Positions 40,543 to 48,509 of a stretch of 48,945 nt of DNA are shown here, piece after piece (the stretch's first letter is position 1; each line of letters starts with the position of its first letter). Source of the stretch: Oscillospiraceae bacterium (GTDB lineage Bacteria > Bacillota > Clostridia > Christensenellales > Aristaeellaceae); contig JAISWI010000023.1 of assembly GCA_031270865.1 (NCBI GenBank), forward strand, positions 1-48,945, given 5' to 3'. A program made the translations under genes and the position numbers. Under the pieces are notes generated by a model. The model saw only the letters and a program-made list of their open reading frames with translations. It was not told where the DNA came from and made no database searches.

Positions 40543-41002
40543 AAATTTACATCCTTTCAAGGCAGTTTGATTAGCTACGCGCTAATCCACCCCTTGCGAT
40601 AAAATAATGAAAAAGTTATATTTCATCACTAACCGCAAGACTTATCCCATAAGTGTGAGCACCCATGAGATAAGTAAAACAATTCTATATATACATGTTA
40701 ACTAGGGATTTGCTGTGAACAGTTTTTCGGTGCGTATGTTAACTTATATTATAGTATATGCGACAACTTAAAAAATGTGCGGACGAAGATGAAATTTATT
40801 TTTAGATATGAAATAATATTTATATATGCAATATCATTTGATATGATAGGAAGCGTATATCATGGTGGTTATATTAATCATCCTAAAAGGTTGTGATATA
40901 ACATGGATTTTATACTAAATATGGCGACATTACCTTTTACAGTAGCATCGCCATTAATATTTGTTTAGCGTCACCTTAATGATCGAATCTACATTCTTTG
41001 GC
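40543..41002. other. AT-rich gap with hairpins and a mini open frame
   Basis: Mostly AT-rich sequence with no full gene. GATTAGC/GCTAATC (40569-40587) and ACTTATC/GATAAGT arms (40640-40675) could fold in the leader of the SH3b gene on the minus strand. A 21-residue frame (40903-40968, plus) starts with MDFILN and then reads MATLPFTVASP, similar to the first residues (MATVPFTITA) of the beta-helix protein encoded at 44163-45860. Confidence 0.5.
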
Positions 41003-41572
41003 TTACTCTCCATCGTCACGCGTGAGGCCGTCCTCCTTAGGCGGCGCTATGACGTTTGACGGAATCCCAACCTTTATTTCCGTATAATTACCCTCGTGAG
41101 CGTACGCGGCTGAAACAACGAACAACCGCTCGTTCTCCCTTAGTATGTTATAACTAGTGTGCCTCGTCGGAAATACTGTCCCGGCTAATGCCGGATCCCA
41201 TGCCTCCAACTCGCTTACCCACACATATTCACCAGTTTCGATGTTGATAATGAATATATAATAGAAATCGGCGCCCGCCATGGGTTCCCAGGTAGTCTCG
41301 GTTATTAAGCCGGAATAATCCACTTCAGCCGTCAAAACGGGCGGTTGGAGGCTATCGTCTGAAAACAATATGTCGCCACGGTTGTTATACGGACCCTTCC
41401 TATCCGGGTTGGTCGGGTCGGTGAGGCTGGCGATCGCCTTACTGGCGGCGTTCTGATCCTGATCCTTATCATGATCAGGCTCCAGCGTTGCGAGCGCGAA
41501 CGGCTCGCGCGTGAAATCTCCTTTGCCTGAGGATCCATCAACCGTGACGGGTTCATCCGTCGTGATACACAT
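41003..41572 (-). CDS. Hypothetical protein with a possible Fn3-like domain
   Basis: 189 residues from the ATG at 41572, which follows GAGGGGGATG; an open frame reaches back to 41782, but that part has no ribosome site and looks non-coding. Residues 1-75 are polar and charged (Asp/Glu/Lys/Gln-rich). Residues 95-180 are a beta-rich unit with WEPMAGADFYYIFIINIETGEYVWVSE, like a fibronectin type III repeat. No signal peptide. Function unknown. It lies in the AT-richer island and transcribes away from the DUF2953/GerW genes. Confidence 0.55.
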   Translation of the reverse strand: MCITTDEPVTVDGSSGKGDFTREPFALATLEPDHDKDQDQNAASKAIASLTDPTNPDRKGPYNNRGDILFSDDSLQPPVLTAEVDYSGLITETTWEPMAGADFYYIFIINIETGEYVWVSELEAWDPALAGTVFPTRHTSYNILRENERLFVVSAAYAHEGNYTEIKVGIPSNVIAPPKEDGLTRDDGE

Positions 41573-42072
41573 ATAAACATCCCCCTCGCATGCTTGTGTA
41601 AACCATCTGAAAATCACGCGTGTCGTCCGGCTAATCAGCCTATAAACACGCCCTCGCGGAACGCGTGGTGGTGAAAAAAGTATACTTTTTTTCCGGTAAT
41701 ACTTGACATAATTGGAAGTGCGCAGTAAACTGAACGTATGGCTTACTATACTGTCGCGCTGTACAATCAGCGTTAAAGACAAGGGGTGGAATTGTTAGTT
41801 TTGATGGTCATAGGATGGATGGCTATGGCGTGGTAAGGGATTTACTGGAAACCTTTTGCCAGACGCTGGGAAAACAGCCAATATTATGCGCAAATGGTAA
41901 TTACCGACATGGAATACCTTAGGCGGTGAATAAAGTATACATTAACCCCCCACCCATCATCCCCAAAAACCTATACGGCAAGCGCGTATTAAACCCCTCC
42001 CAATGGGGAAAAATGCCATCAGTACGCGGTCGGGCAGTATCGCCAAAGCCGGATCGACTGCGGAGGTGGCGC
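41573..42072. other. 500-base gap before the DUF2953 gene
   Basis: The only clear signal is a promoter at 41703-41731. A plus-strand frame of about 35 codons (41814-41921, MDGYGVVRDLLETFCQ) ends just before the GerW operon, but it lacks a clear ribosome site. The DUF2953 frame extends upstream to 41926 without stop; the extra 49 residues are not hydrophobic or conserved-looking. Confidence 0.4.
41703..41731 (+). promoter_or_regulatory. Sigma-A-type promoter ahead of the DUF2953/gerW genes
   Basis: TTGACA (41703-41708), 17-base spacer, TAAACT (41726-41731). It is 340 bases from the chosen DUF2953 start, so the target is uncertain. Confidence 0.5.
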
Positions 42073-42645
42073 ATGGCGGCATTCTTAATCACGCTGATCG
42101 CGGTGGGGCTGGTACCCGTACACCTGCGGCTGGAGCTTCGCGTCACGCCGGAGGGTTGTGTACGCGCCGTGGTCGCGTGGGGCGCGTTGTCCCGGGAGTT
42201 CAGCGTCGGCGCGGGCGCGCTCAGCCTGAAGTGGCTGGCCGGCGTGGTCCGCGGCATGAGGGACCCGCGCCCGCTGATGGCGCTGCCCCCGCTGGTGCGG
42301 CTTAACCTGAACGTCAGGCGCGTATCGATGCGCTGCAGGGTTGGCGCGCCGGACGCCGCCATGACCGCCATGCTCTCAGGAGCGCTAAGGATAGCGTTCC
42401 AGGCTATGTGCGGCTGGGTGGCGACATGGAGCGCGAGAACGGGTGAAACCGATAAGCCGGAAATAGACGTGGCCGTCGTCCCAATATTCAACCGATCGAT
42501 GTTCGAGATGGACGCCGCGCTGGAGCTCAACGCGCGGCTGGGTAAGTTCGCCAACCTGGGCGCGAGGTTCGCCATCCAACAGGCAGCGCGTGGTATAAAA
42601 TGGCGAAAACCTACGCAAGTTAAACAGCGAACACACACGGCGTAA
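42073..42645 (+). CDS. DUF2953 domain protein (YtfI-like)
   Basis: 190 residues from the ATG at 42073, six bases after GGAGGTGG; this start places the hydrophobic segment AAFLITLIAVGLVPVHL at the N-terminus. The core has LRLELRVTPEGCVRAVVAWGAL and a C-terminal SMFEMDAALELNARLGKFANLGARFA. The gene lies 52 bases upstream of gerW, the same order as ytfI-ytfJ in Bacillus, which supports the call. A membrane protein linked to sporulation by neighbourhood only. Confidence 0.78.
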   Translation: MAAFLITLIAVGLVPVHLRLELRVTPEGCVRAVVAWGALSREFSVGAGALSLKWLAGVVRGMRDPRPLMALPPLVRLNLNVRRVSMRCRVGAPDAAMTAMLSGALRIAFQAMCGWVATWSARTGETDKPEIDVAVVPIFNRSMFEMDAALELNARLGKFANLGARFAIQQAARGIKWRKPTQVKQRTHTA

Positions 42646-42697
42646 GCGGCTGGGTTCCGCAGGACGCGCCGCGACTTCGGAAAGGAAGGATCCACCC

Positions 42698-43501
42698 ATG
42701 GATAAGCATCCCATTTCGAGTCTGATGTCCACAACGATGGAGAATATCAAGGACATGGTCGACGTCAACACGGTCGTGGGCGACCCGGTTACGGCGGGCG
42801 ACGGCACGACGATCATACCCATCTCGCGCGTATCGTTCGGGTTTGTGTCCGGCGGCGGCGAGTATAACGCCACGCGCGACGAGCCCGCGCGGGATTCCGG
42901 CGGCGCTGGCTACTCCGGCGAGGAACTGCCCTTCGCGGGCGGCACGGGCGCGGGCGTGTCCGTGCACCCGATGGGCTTCCTTGTGGTAGGCCAGGGCCAG
43001 GTCAAGATGCTGCCGACCAACTACGCCACACCCATCGACCGGGTGATGGAACTGCTCCCCCAGGTGATCGGCGAGGTCAAGGACATATTCCAGGACGACA
43101 GCCACGCCTCGTCAAACACCGTGTCGCGGTCGGCGGCGCCGTCCCAGCCGCGCCACAGCAGGTCGATCCCCGTCGAGGGCAGGACGATCGGCTCCGGACT
43201 GGACAAGGATCTCCCCGGCTATACCAATAACAACGGCTACAACGAAAGCTTCACCCACCCGGGCAAGCCGGTGGTCAACGATCCGGTCAGCGGCTCCCAC
43301 ATGGCAAGCTCCGCCTACAACACGCGTTACGACAACAAGCAGGACAACTCCCGCTTCGACGGCAAGTATGACACAAAAGCGGACGCGAAAGCCAAACTGG
43401 ACACGAAATTCGACACAAAAGCGAACAGCGGGCTGAACGGCTCGTCCAGCGCGACGGTCACCAACAGCGTCAACGCGTCCAGCATCGGCAAGAACACCTG
43501 A
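42698..43501 (+). CDS. gerW: GerW/YtfJ-family sporulation protein with long tail
   Basis: The first 140 residues are a full GerW/YtfJ domain: LMSTTMENIKDMVDVNTVVGDPV, GTTIIPISRVSFGFVSGGGEY, and GTGAGVSVHPMGFLVVGQGQVKML. In Bacillus YtfJ is a forespore protein needed for normal spore germination. Family members are usually 130-160 residues; this one has 267. The extra 120 residues are hydrophilic and disordered with repeats rich in Asp, Lys, Ser and Asn (FDGKYDTKADAKAKLDTKFD). GGAAAGGAAGG precedes the ATG. It shows the organism forms endospores or descends from one that did. Confidence 0.92.
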   Translation: MDKHPISSLMSTTMENIKDMVDVNTVVGDPVTAGDGTTIIPISRVSFGFVSGGGEYNATRDEPARDSGGAGYSGEELPFAGGTGAGVSVHPMGFLVVGQGQVKMLPTNYATPIDRVMELLPQVIGEVKDIFQDDSHASSNTVSRSAAPSQPRHSRSIPVEGRTIGSGLDKDLPGYTNNNGYNESFTHPGKPVVNDPVSGSHMASSAYNTRYDNKQDNSRFDGKYDTKADAKAKLDTKFDTKANSGLNGSSSATVTNSVNASSIGKNT

Positions 43502-43512
43502 TTAACAAAGGA

Positions 43513-43541
43513 TTGACAAGCCCCGCCCGCCGTGTTAGGAT
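43513..43541 (+). promoter_or_regulatory. Promoter of the RNase P RNA gene
   Basis: TTGACA (43513-43518), 17-base spacer, TAGGAT (43536-43541); the RNA would begin about 8 bases later. Confidence 0.75.
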
Positions 43542-43548
43542 ACCCGAT

Positions 43549-43915
43549 GAGTATGCTGGACGGTCGCATGCGGGCGCATGAGGAAAGTCCGAGCGCCATA
43601 GAGCGGGACGCAGGGTAACACCCTGTGGAGGCGACTCCAAGGAAAGTGCAACAGAAATAGACCGCCGGGAGCGGCAGCGCCCACGGACGCGGCGGCTTCC
43701 GGCAAGGATGGAAAGGCGAGGTAAGAGCTCACCCGGGGTCCGGCGACGGGCCCCCGCTGTAAACCCCGTCCGGCGCAAGATTGATGGGGGCATATGCGGC
43801 TGCTCGCCGCGCCCCGAGAATCGCTGGAGCCTGGCGGCAACGCCCGGCCTAGATAGATGACCGTACAACGGCGTATAATAACGCCCGGGACAGAACTCGG
43901 CTTACAGGCATGCTC
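43549..43915 (+). ncRNA. rnpB: RNase P RNA, bacterial class A
   Basis: Catalytic RNA that matures the 5' ends of tRNAs. Visible universal regions: GAGGAAAGTCCGAGC near 43579 (J3/4-P4 strand), ACAGAAATAGACCGCC near 43650, GAGGTAAGAGCTCACC near 43720, and the 3' P4 strand region ending GACAGAACTCGGCTTACAGG near 43890-43907. The ends pair (GAGTATGC at 43549 with GCATGCTC at 43908-43915). The length of about 367 bases is normal. Confidence 0.96.
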
Positions 43916-43919
43916 GAAT

Positions 43920-43950
43920 CCCCGCCGACGGTTGCGTCGGCGGGGCGTTT
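43920..43950 (+). terminator. Terminator of the RNase P RNA gene
   Basis: CCCCGCCGACG and CGTCGGCGGGG pair perfectly (11 bp) with a 4-base loop, followed by CGTTTC. Confidence 0.85.
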
Positions 43951-44049
43951 CATATCGCCGTTAACATGGACGCGCCGGGAAGGAACGCGCCGCGCCTTCT
44001 AACACCTTCGGCAGGGGGTTCGTGTCGCCCCTAATGTCGCTGCTGTGCG

Positions 44050-44122
44050 GGATTCGCCTCGCTTCCTCTGTCACTATGACGCGGGATTCACTCCGCAGCG
44101 ACAGAGGGTGTAAGGCGAATCC
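44050..44122. repeat. Nested stem-loop element
   Basis: GGATTCGCCT (44050-44059) pairs with AGGCGAATCC (44113-44122). Inside, across a symmetric 5-by-5 internal loop, CCTCTGTC pairs with GACAGAGG, and inside that GCGG pairs with CCGC. It lies in the gap between the RNase P RNA gene and the beta-helix gene, 41 bases past the stop of the latter, so it may protect or end that transcript. Confidence 0.75.
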
Positions 44123-44162
44123 ACCACTGTAGTAACAAGCGGCGTCTCCCCTATCCCCCACC

Positions 44163-45860
44163 TCAGCGGCAGAGCGCCCCATTCCTGCAAAACCTATACA
44201 GCGTCATATCCGAGACCTCGCCGCCGTCTTTGTCGGTTATGGCGAACCGCCCCTCATCGCTGACCGATACCTTGTAAGGCGAGCCTTCGTCCGCTTCCCA
44301 CAAACCATCAAGACCATTGTTGGATTGCCCCGGTTTGGTTTCCAGCGCGGCCAGCGTATACTCACCTGGCTCGAGTCCATCCAGCGGCATATTCCCGTTG
44401 CCGTCGGTCTCCAGCGTCCTGCCTGACCCATTGCCATACAAACGGTACTGCAGTCCCGATATGCCCACGCCGCTGGCCGACGCCGCCTGGACACTCCCGC
44501 TGTAGAGCAGCGGCTTGGCGGCAGTCTTACCAGCAGTCGAGACCGCGGGCGCGCCAGCAGTCAAAGCTGGAGCCGGAGTTGAAGCCGGAGCCGATGTCGC
44601 CGCGGTAGACGTCACAGTCGGACCGAAACATGTTGTGGACAACACGTTAGTAACACAACACAATGAACACGCCAGCGGTTTATTTATTTTGCCAATCCGA
44701 TCAATCACATCGCTGACACTGTCATTAATCTCAACAAAATCGTCGGGATCACCGTCGGCCAGCGCGTCGTTAACGATACGCGTCTCAATGTCGGATATGC
44801 AGTTGACCGTATGCTGCATGTTCGCCAGCGAGGTGATAAGGTTCAGCATGGATTCCAGCATCGACTCCGAGCAACCGCGCGAGAGCGAGAGCGAGAGCGA
44901 GAGCGCGGGCGCGGCCATCGCCGTGGGAGCGAGCGCGGGCGCGGCCATCGTCTCGGGAGCGAGCGTAGGCGCGGGCGAGAACGTTGGCGCGGTAACAGTC
45001 GCGGGCGCAGCCGCTTCATCAGCCGTTGACCGCGCGTCCCCAGCGTCCCTGCCTTGACTGCCCTCAACGCTATAGTCCATGCAGTAACAGGCATCACCGC
45101 CGGACATATATCCATATATGCCACCCGCGTAAACGCTGAACGGCTGGCCGTCCGGGTCGGCATCGCCATCTATATCAACATAACCATTATTCCAGCAGCC
45201 CGCAATCTGTAAATTATCTCCAAACCCTACGATCCCCCCAAGATAGGATTCACGCATGGGGTTGAGCAGGTAAACCCCGCCGTCGTTCCAGCTGTTTGTA
45301 ATCGATCCGCCGTTAACACAGCAGGCCGCAATCCCGCCAACATACACGCCGCGCCTCGACTGCGGCGAGATTCCGCCGCCGCGCTCTATGGCTACGACCG
45401 CGCCGTTGCCGCAGCGGTCGGCGCGAATAAACTCCGCGTACCCGACCAATCCGCCAACACATACGGGATTACCGTCCGGCGTGTCGATATACACAAACCT
45501 CACAACACCATCAATCAATTGGCAGTTATTTAGTGTGATATCGCCGCATACGGCAACCAACGCGCCTAACGCTTGTACCGAATCAACAATCGGCGCGACC
45601 GTATAATCCGCTTCTATGCCCGCATACTCGATGGTCACATCCTCGAATACCGAGCCCGCGCCCACCGTGGCGAACAGCGGCGCGTTCAATCGATTAATGG
45701 CGACGCCCGGCGCGGCCCGAAGCGTGATCGTCGAGTCCGTGGAGTATGGACGCTCAAGCGCGGACCAGTCGATGCCGCCATCCGCGATGGTGTAGGTTCC
45801 GGGAACCCAGGCGTCGGCGGGATCCGGCAGGGCCGTTATCGTGAAAGGTACTGTCGCCAT
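44163..45860 (-). CDS. Beta-helix (GLUG-type) protein with SpaA-like C-terminal domain
   Basis: 565 residues. Residues 1-260 are a repeat region with GLUG-type turns (GGLVGY at 136, GGIAA at 175, GGIVG at 208, GGIYG at 246) consistent with a right-handed beta-helix. Next a linker (about 280-345) rich in Ala, Pro, Thr and Ser, a helical Cys-rich middle (345-430), a second Pro/Ala linker, and a C-terminal prealbumin/SpaA-like domain (about 455-545, with SGLQYRLYG and LDGLEPGEYTLAAL). No signal peptide or membrane anchor is seen, unlike surface proteins of this type. It follows two Cys-rich genes in an apparent sporulation operon, so a spore-surface role is plausible. GGAGG lies before the ATG. 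Confidence 0.7.
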   Translation of the reverse strand: MATVPFTITALPDPADAWVPGTYTIADGGIDWSALERPYSTDSTITLRAAPGVAINRLNAPLFATVGAGSVFEDVTIEYAGIEADYTVAPIVDSVQALGALVAVCGDITLNNCQLIDGVVRFVYIDTPDGNPVCVGGLVGYAEFIRADRCGNGAVVAIERGGGISPQSRRGVYVGGIAACCVNGGSITNSWNDGGVYLLNPMRESYLGGIVGFGDNLQIAGCWNNGYVDIDGDADPDGQPFSVYAGGIYGYMSGGDACYCMDYSVEGSQGRDAGDARSTADEAAAPATVTAPTFSPAPTLAPETMAAPALAPTAMAAPALSLSLSLSRGCSESMLESMLNLITSLANMQHTVNCISDIETRIVNDALADGDPDDFVEINDSVSDVIDRIGKINKPLACSLCCVTNVLSTTCFGPTVTSTAATSAPASTPAPALTAGAPAVSTAGKTAAKPLLYSGSVQAASASGVGISGLQYRLYGNGSGRTLETDGNGNMPLDGLEPGEYTLAALETKPGQSNNGLDGLWEADEGSPYKVSVSDEGRFAITDKDGGEVSDMTLYRFCRNGALCR

Positions 45861-45926
45861 GATCCAATCCTCCGAGCGTGTACGCGACGGGACCGCCGGA
45901 CCGGATGGCCCCGCCGCGTGGTCTGG

Positions 45927-46490
45927 TTAAACGCTGTAGCCCATGCTCTGCGCGGCGATGTTGAGGTAAGGGTTCGTGGATTGCGCGTAGGACTGCCGCT
46001 CTTGGTAACCGCCCGCGTCATATGCTCCATAACCATTATATCCTCCGTAATAACCACCGCCGCCGCTGCCATAACCGTAGCCATAGCCGAACGGCGTAAA
46101 CCCGCCGCATCCGCAATGCCTGCCGCAGTCCTGCCAGTACGGGAAGTAAGGGTATCCGCCAAAGTTGCCGCCATGCCAGCCCGGCTGCCCCGGATAACCC
46201 GGATACGGGAATCCAGGGAACCACGGGTAATGCGGGCCGTTAGGGTCCCGCGCCAGTTCCTCAAGCACGCAGCCGCGGGCGTCTGGGTTGTATTCGGCGT
46301 TCTCGCCGCACGTGTTGTTAGGGCCTGGGGCGACCGCGCACTCGGTGGTCTTGTCGTTGGATACGGTGCCAGGCGGGCAGCTGCCGTCACAGCGGCGGGC
46401 ATATACGCATCCGCCGAACGCGTCGCTGTAACACATCCCCGGCGGGCACCTGTGCGCCCCGCAGTACCCAAACCCATATTGTTCCGCCAT
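45927..46490 (-). CDS. Cys/Tyr/Gly-rich coat-like protein
   Basis: 187 residues, 14 cysteines in the first 140. Begins with CPPGMCYSDAFGGCVYARRCDGSCPPGTV. The later part is rich in Gly, Tyr and Pro (FPGFPYPGYPGQPG, then YGYGYGSGGGGYYGGYNGYG). No signal peptide. Such composition resembles spore coat and exosporium proteins that crosslink through disulfides and dityrosine. It shares Cys-Pro-Pro-Gly units with the protein encoded just upstream, from which it is separated by 34 bases. Function is inferred from composition and context only. Confidence 0.65.
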   Translation of the reverse strand: MAEQYGFGYCGAHRCPPGMCYSDAFGGCVYARRCDGSCPPGTVSNDKTTECAVAPGPNNTCGENAEYNPDARGCVLEELARDPNGPHYPWFPGFPYPGYPGQPGWHGGNFGGYPYFPYWQDCGRHCGCGGFTPFGYGYGYGSGGGGYYGGYNGYGAYDAGGYQERQSYAQSTNPYLNIAAQSMGYSV

Positions 46491-46524
46491 TATAGAATCA
46501 GTCCTTTCCCATGGATTGCCAGTA

Positions 46525-47037
46525 TCACCATTTGGTCCAAACGCATTTATCGCCTACGCGCGTGTAGCCAGGAGCGCACGCGCTGTTCGCGCCAGGGTAG
46601 TAACAGTTCGAGACAGAGCCGTAGCCCTGTTTGTGGTGCGTGGGGTACTGCCTCGCGCAGCCGCAGCCGGTCGTCACCGGAGCGTGGCAAGGTGAGGCGT
46701 GGCATACCGCCGGCGCGACCGGGACGCAAGCGTCCCATAAAGCGCTGAACCTGAACCCCGGCGGGCATTTGGGCATGCACGCGCGGCCCTGGCTGCGGTA
46801 ACTGGATACATAGCCTGGGTAATAGCCGGGACAGCACGCCGGGTTATACCCGGACGCCAACACCGGATCGACGCCAAAGCCCTGCCCCCGCGGGGATTCG
46901 GGCGCTCCCTTTATGAACGCGTTCGCGCCGTAAACCGAGACAGACGCGGCGGTATCAAGCGTTTCGCTCAGCTGTTCCTGATCGTTTTCCATATGATCCA
47001 GACCATAAGCGTCTGAATCCATTCGTATCGGTTCCAT
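46525..47037 (-). CDS. Cys-rich coat-like protein
   Basis: 170 residues. The first 70 are acidic and polar without cysteine. Then a Cys/Tyr/Pro-rich part with motifs CCPGYYPGY, CMPKCPPGFRFSALWDACVPV, CHASPCHAPVTTGCGCAR and CAPGYTRVGDKCVW. The CPPGxxxxxxxxxCV unit also occurs in the next protein downstream, so the two are related. No signal peptide. The gene has a sigma-K-like promoter at 47105-47132 and heads a three-gene operon that ends with the beta-helix protein. GGAGGG precedes the ATG. Confidence 0.65.
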   Translation of the reverse strand: MEPIRMDSDAYGLDHMENDQEQLSETLDTAASVSVYGANAFIKGAPESPRGQGFGVDPVLASGYNPACCPGYYPGYVSSYRSQGRACMPKCPPGFRFSALWDACVPVAPAVCHASPCHAPVTTGCGCARQYPTHHKQGYGSVSNCYYPGANSACAPGYTRVGDKCVWTKW

Positions 47038-47104
47038 GTAGTCCCTCCAGCGGCGCCCAAGGTTAAGGATCGCTCCGCGCGGTTCGCGATAGGCCCGCTA
47101 CTGG

Positions 47105-47132
47105 TACGGTATGCGGGATGGGAAATTGTGTG
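47105..47132 (-). promoter_or_regulatory. Sigma-K-like promoter of the Cys-rich protein operon
   Basis: Minus strand CACA (47132-47129), 15 bases, then CATACCGTA (47113-47105), which matches the sigma-K pattern mACm, about 16 bases, CATAnnnTA. It lies about 68 bases upstream of the ATG. Confidence 0.55.
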
Positions 47133-47145
47133 CGGGCGGCCTCTG

Positions 47146-47174
47146 AACCTCGCGCCCGTCCAAGGCATAATATA
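47146..47174 (+). promoter_or_regulatory. Sigma-K-like promoter of the beta-propeller gene
   Basis: AACC (47146-47149), 16 bases, CATAATATA (47166-47174): an exact match to mACm, 16 bases, CATAnnnTA. The ATG is 28 bases downstream, with a ribosome site between. It overlaps no sigma-A-like sequence. Confidence 0.6.
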
Positions 47175-47201
47175 CATCAAATCAACCGGGAAGGCGGCGG
47201 G

Positions 47202-48077
47202 ATGATGCAAGGACGGGTGATGGTGTCGGACGCGGCAAGCAGGCTGCTATCCGCGCATACTCCGGTGGACCTGACCCAGACGCGCTCAGTAAAGCTAGAC
47301 GCCAGCCCCGGCTGCCTGTACGCGCGGGGCGGCTTCCTTTATTGCGCCGTCATGCCAGGGGATTCGGAACCAAGCATCCTGCGGCTAAACCTGCAAGACC
47401 TCACCGCCGACAGGGAATACGCGGCGGGAGCGGATGTGGAACGGATGTTCCTGTCGTACGACGGGGGCAGGCTGTACGCGCTGTTGGGCGGCGCGGATAC
47501 CGTATTGATGATGGACGCGGACAGCGGGGAATGGCTGATGAGCGCGCCGGTAGGCGTGAGTCCGAGGGATATGCGTTTGGATAAATCGGGGAAACGGCTG
47601 GCAGTGGCCGGGGGGGCGTCGGGGAGCGTGCTGGTGCTGGACGCGGAGAACCTGGAAACGCAGGCTGAGTATCCCGTGGAGGGTACGGCGGTAGGGGCGT
47701 TCTTCGCGGCCGATGGGTTGGTAACGTTGAGCGAGAGCGCGGACTATGAGCCGTATGGGATTGTGGGGATTATCCCGGAGAGAAGCGGCGAGTATGAGGC
47801 TGTGTGGGAACTGCCGGGGATGCCGTCGAGCTTCGCGATGGGCATGAACGGGCTGCTGGTAGGGCATATGAATACGATAACGTTACTGAATCTGCAGCAC
47901 AGGGAGACGCGGTGGAGGATGATAGTGCAGGGGCTGCCGGATAATATTACGCCGATAGGAAGGTTAGCGTGTTATATGGATAGGTTGACCGGGCGGGTTG
48001 GGGCGGTTGATTGCTTTCAGCCGACGTTGATGAGCGTGATAAGGAAAGCGGAACCGGCTGGGTTGGCTTATTTGTGA
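47202..48077 (+). CDS. Beta-propeller (YNCE/WD40-like) protein
   Basis: 291 residues from the ATG at 47202, with GGGAAGGCGG just upstream; a longer frame from 47118 lacks a ribosome site and would include the promoter. The repeats of about 42 residues (GDSEPSILRLNLQDLTADREYAAG, GADTVLMMDADSGEWLMSAPVG, ASGSVLVLDAENLETQAEYPVEG) are propeller blades of the YncE/cytochrome-d1 type. No signal peptide. The role is not known; the context suggests the spore surface or mother cell. Confidence 0.72.
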   Translation: MMQGRVMVSDAASRLLSAHTPVDLTQTRSVKLDASPGCLYARGGFLYCAVMPGDSEPSILRLNLQDLTADREYAAGADVERMFLSYDGGRLYALLGGADTVLMMDADSGEWLMSAPVGVSPRDMRLDKSGKRLAVAGGASGSVLVLDAENLETQAEYPVEGTAVGAFFAADGLVTLSESADYEPYGIVGIIPERSGEYEAVWELPGMPSSFAMGMNGLLVGHMNTITLLNLQHRETRWRMIVQGLPDNITPIGRLACYMDRLTGRVGAVDCFQPTLMSVIRKAEPAGLAYL

Positions 48078-48148
48078 ATATAAATATACACGTAGAACGG
48101 TTGTAGAGCGTAGCTATATAGCGATACCGCTGAACGCTGGGGGGCTTT

Positions 48149-48508
48149 ATGATGCCGCAACCTAACCCCTTGGGCGGCTCCGTCAATCCAAAGTCAGGAC
48201 CAAGCCACGAACAACAGTTGAGTCTGAGAGTGCTCAACGCGGAAACAGGCGTGGGAATCCCTTCGGTAGATGTGGAGTTGTACCAAAACGAGCGGCGTGT
48301 AGCAACCGCGCGTTCCGACGAAGAAGGCCGCGCGGCGTTCGCGCCAGTTAACCCGGGTGTATATCAGGTGGTACAGACATCATACCCGCAACGCATGACG
48401 GGTATATCCGCTAAACCTATAGTAAAAGTTGGTGAGAATGGCTCGTTGCATCTAGGCAGTGAACCCGTAAACGAAGTCAGGATGCTGAACTTTTATCTGC
48501 GAAGGTGA
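48149..48508 (+). CDS. Small SpaA-like (prealbumin-fold) protein
   Basis: 119 residues. The first 25 are loose, then a single SpaA/Cna-B type domain: LSLRVLNAETGVGIPSVDVELYQNERRVATARSDEEGRAAFAPVNPGVYQVVQT. No signal peptide. It resembles the C-terminal domain of the beta-helix protein, so the two may belong to one structure. It is 71 bases after the beta-propeller gene and probably in the same transcript. GGGGGGC lies upstream of the ATG. The dispersed repeat begins right after the stop codon. Confidence 0.72.
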   Translation: MMPQPNPLGGSVNPKSGPSHEQQLSLRVLNAETGVGIPSVDVELYQNERRVATARSDEEGRAAFAPVNPGVYQVVQTSYPQRMTGISAKPIVKVGENGSLHLGSEPVNEVRMLNFYLRR

Positions 48509-48509
48509 G

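Noticed and set aside
41814-41921. Short gene MDGYGVVRDLLETFCQ...
   Set aside because: No good ribosome site and no family; the frame is only 35 codons and could be chance.
45573-46748. 391-codon plus-strand frame opposite the beta-helix and Cys-rich genes
   Set aside because: Arg-rich reverse reading of GC-rich DNA; no start signal. The minus-strand genes have ribosome sites and consistent composition.
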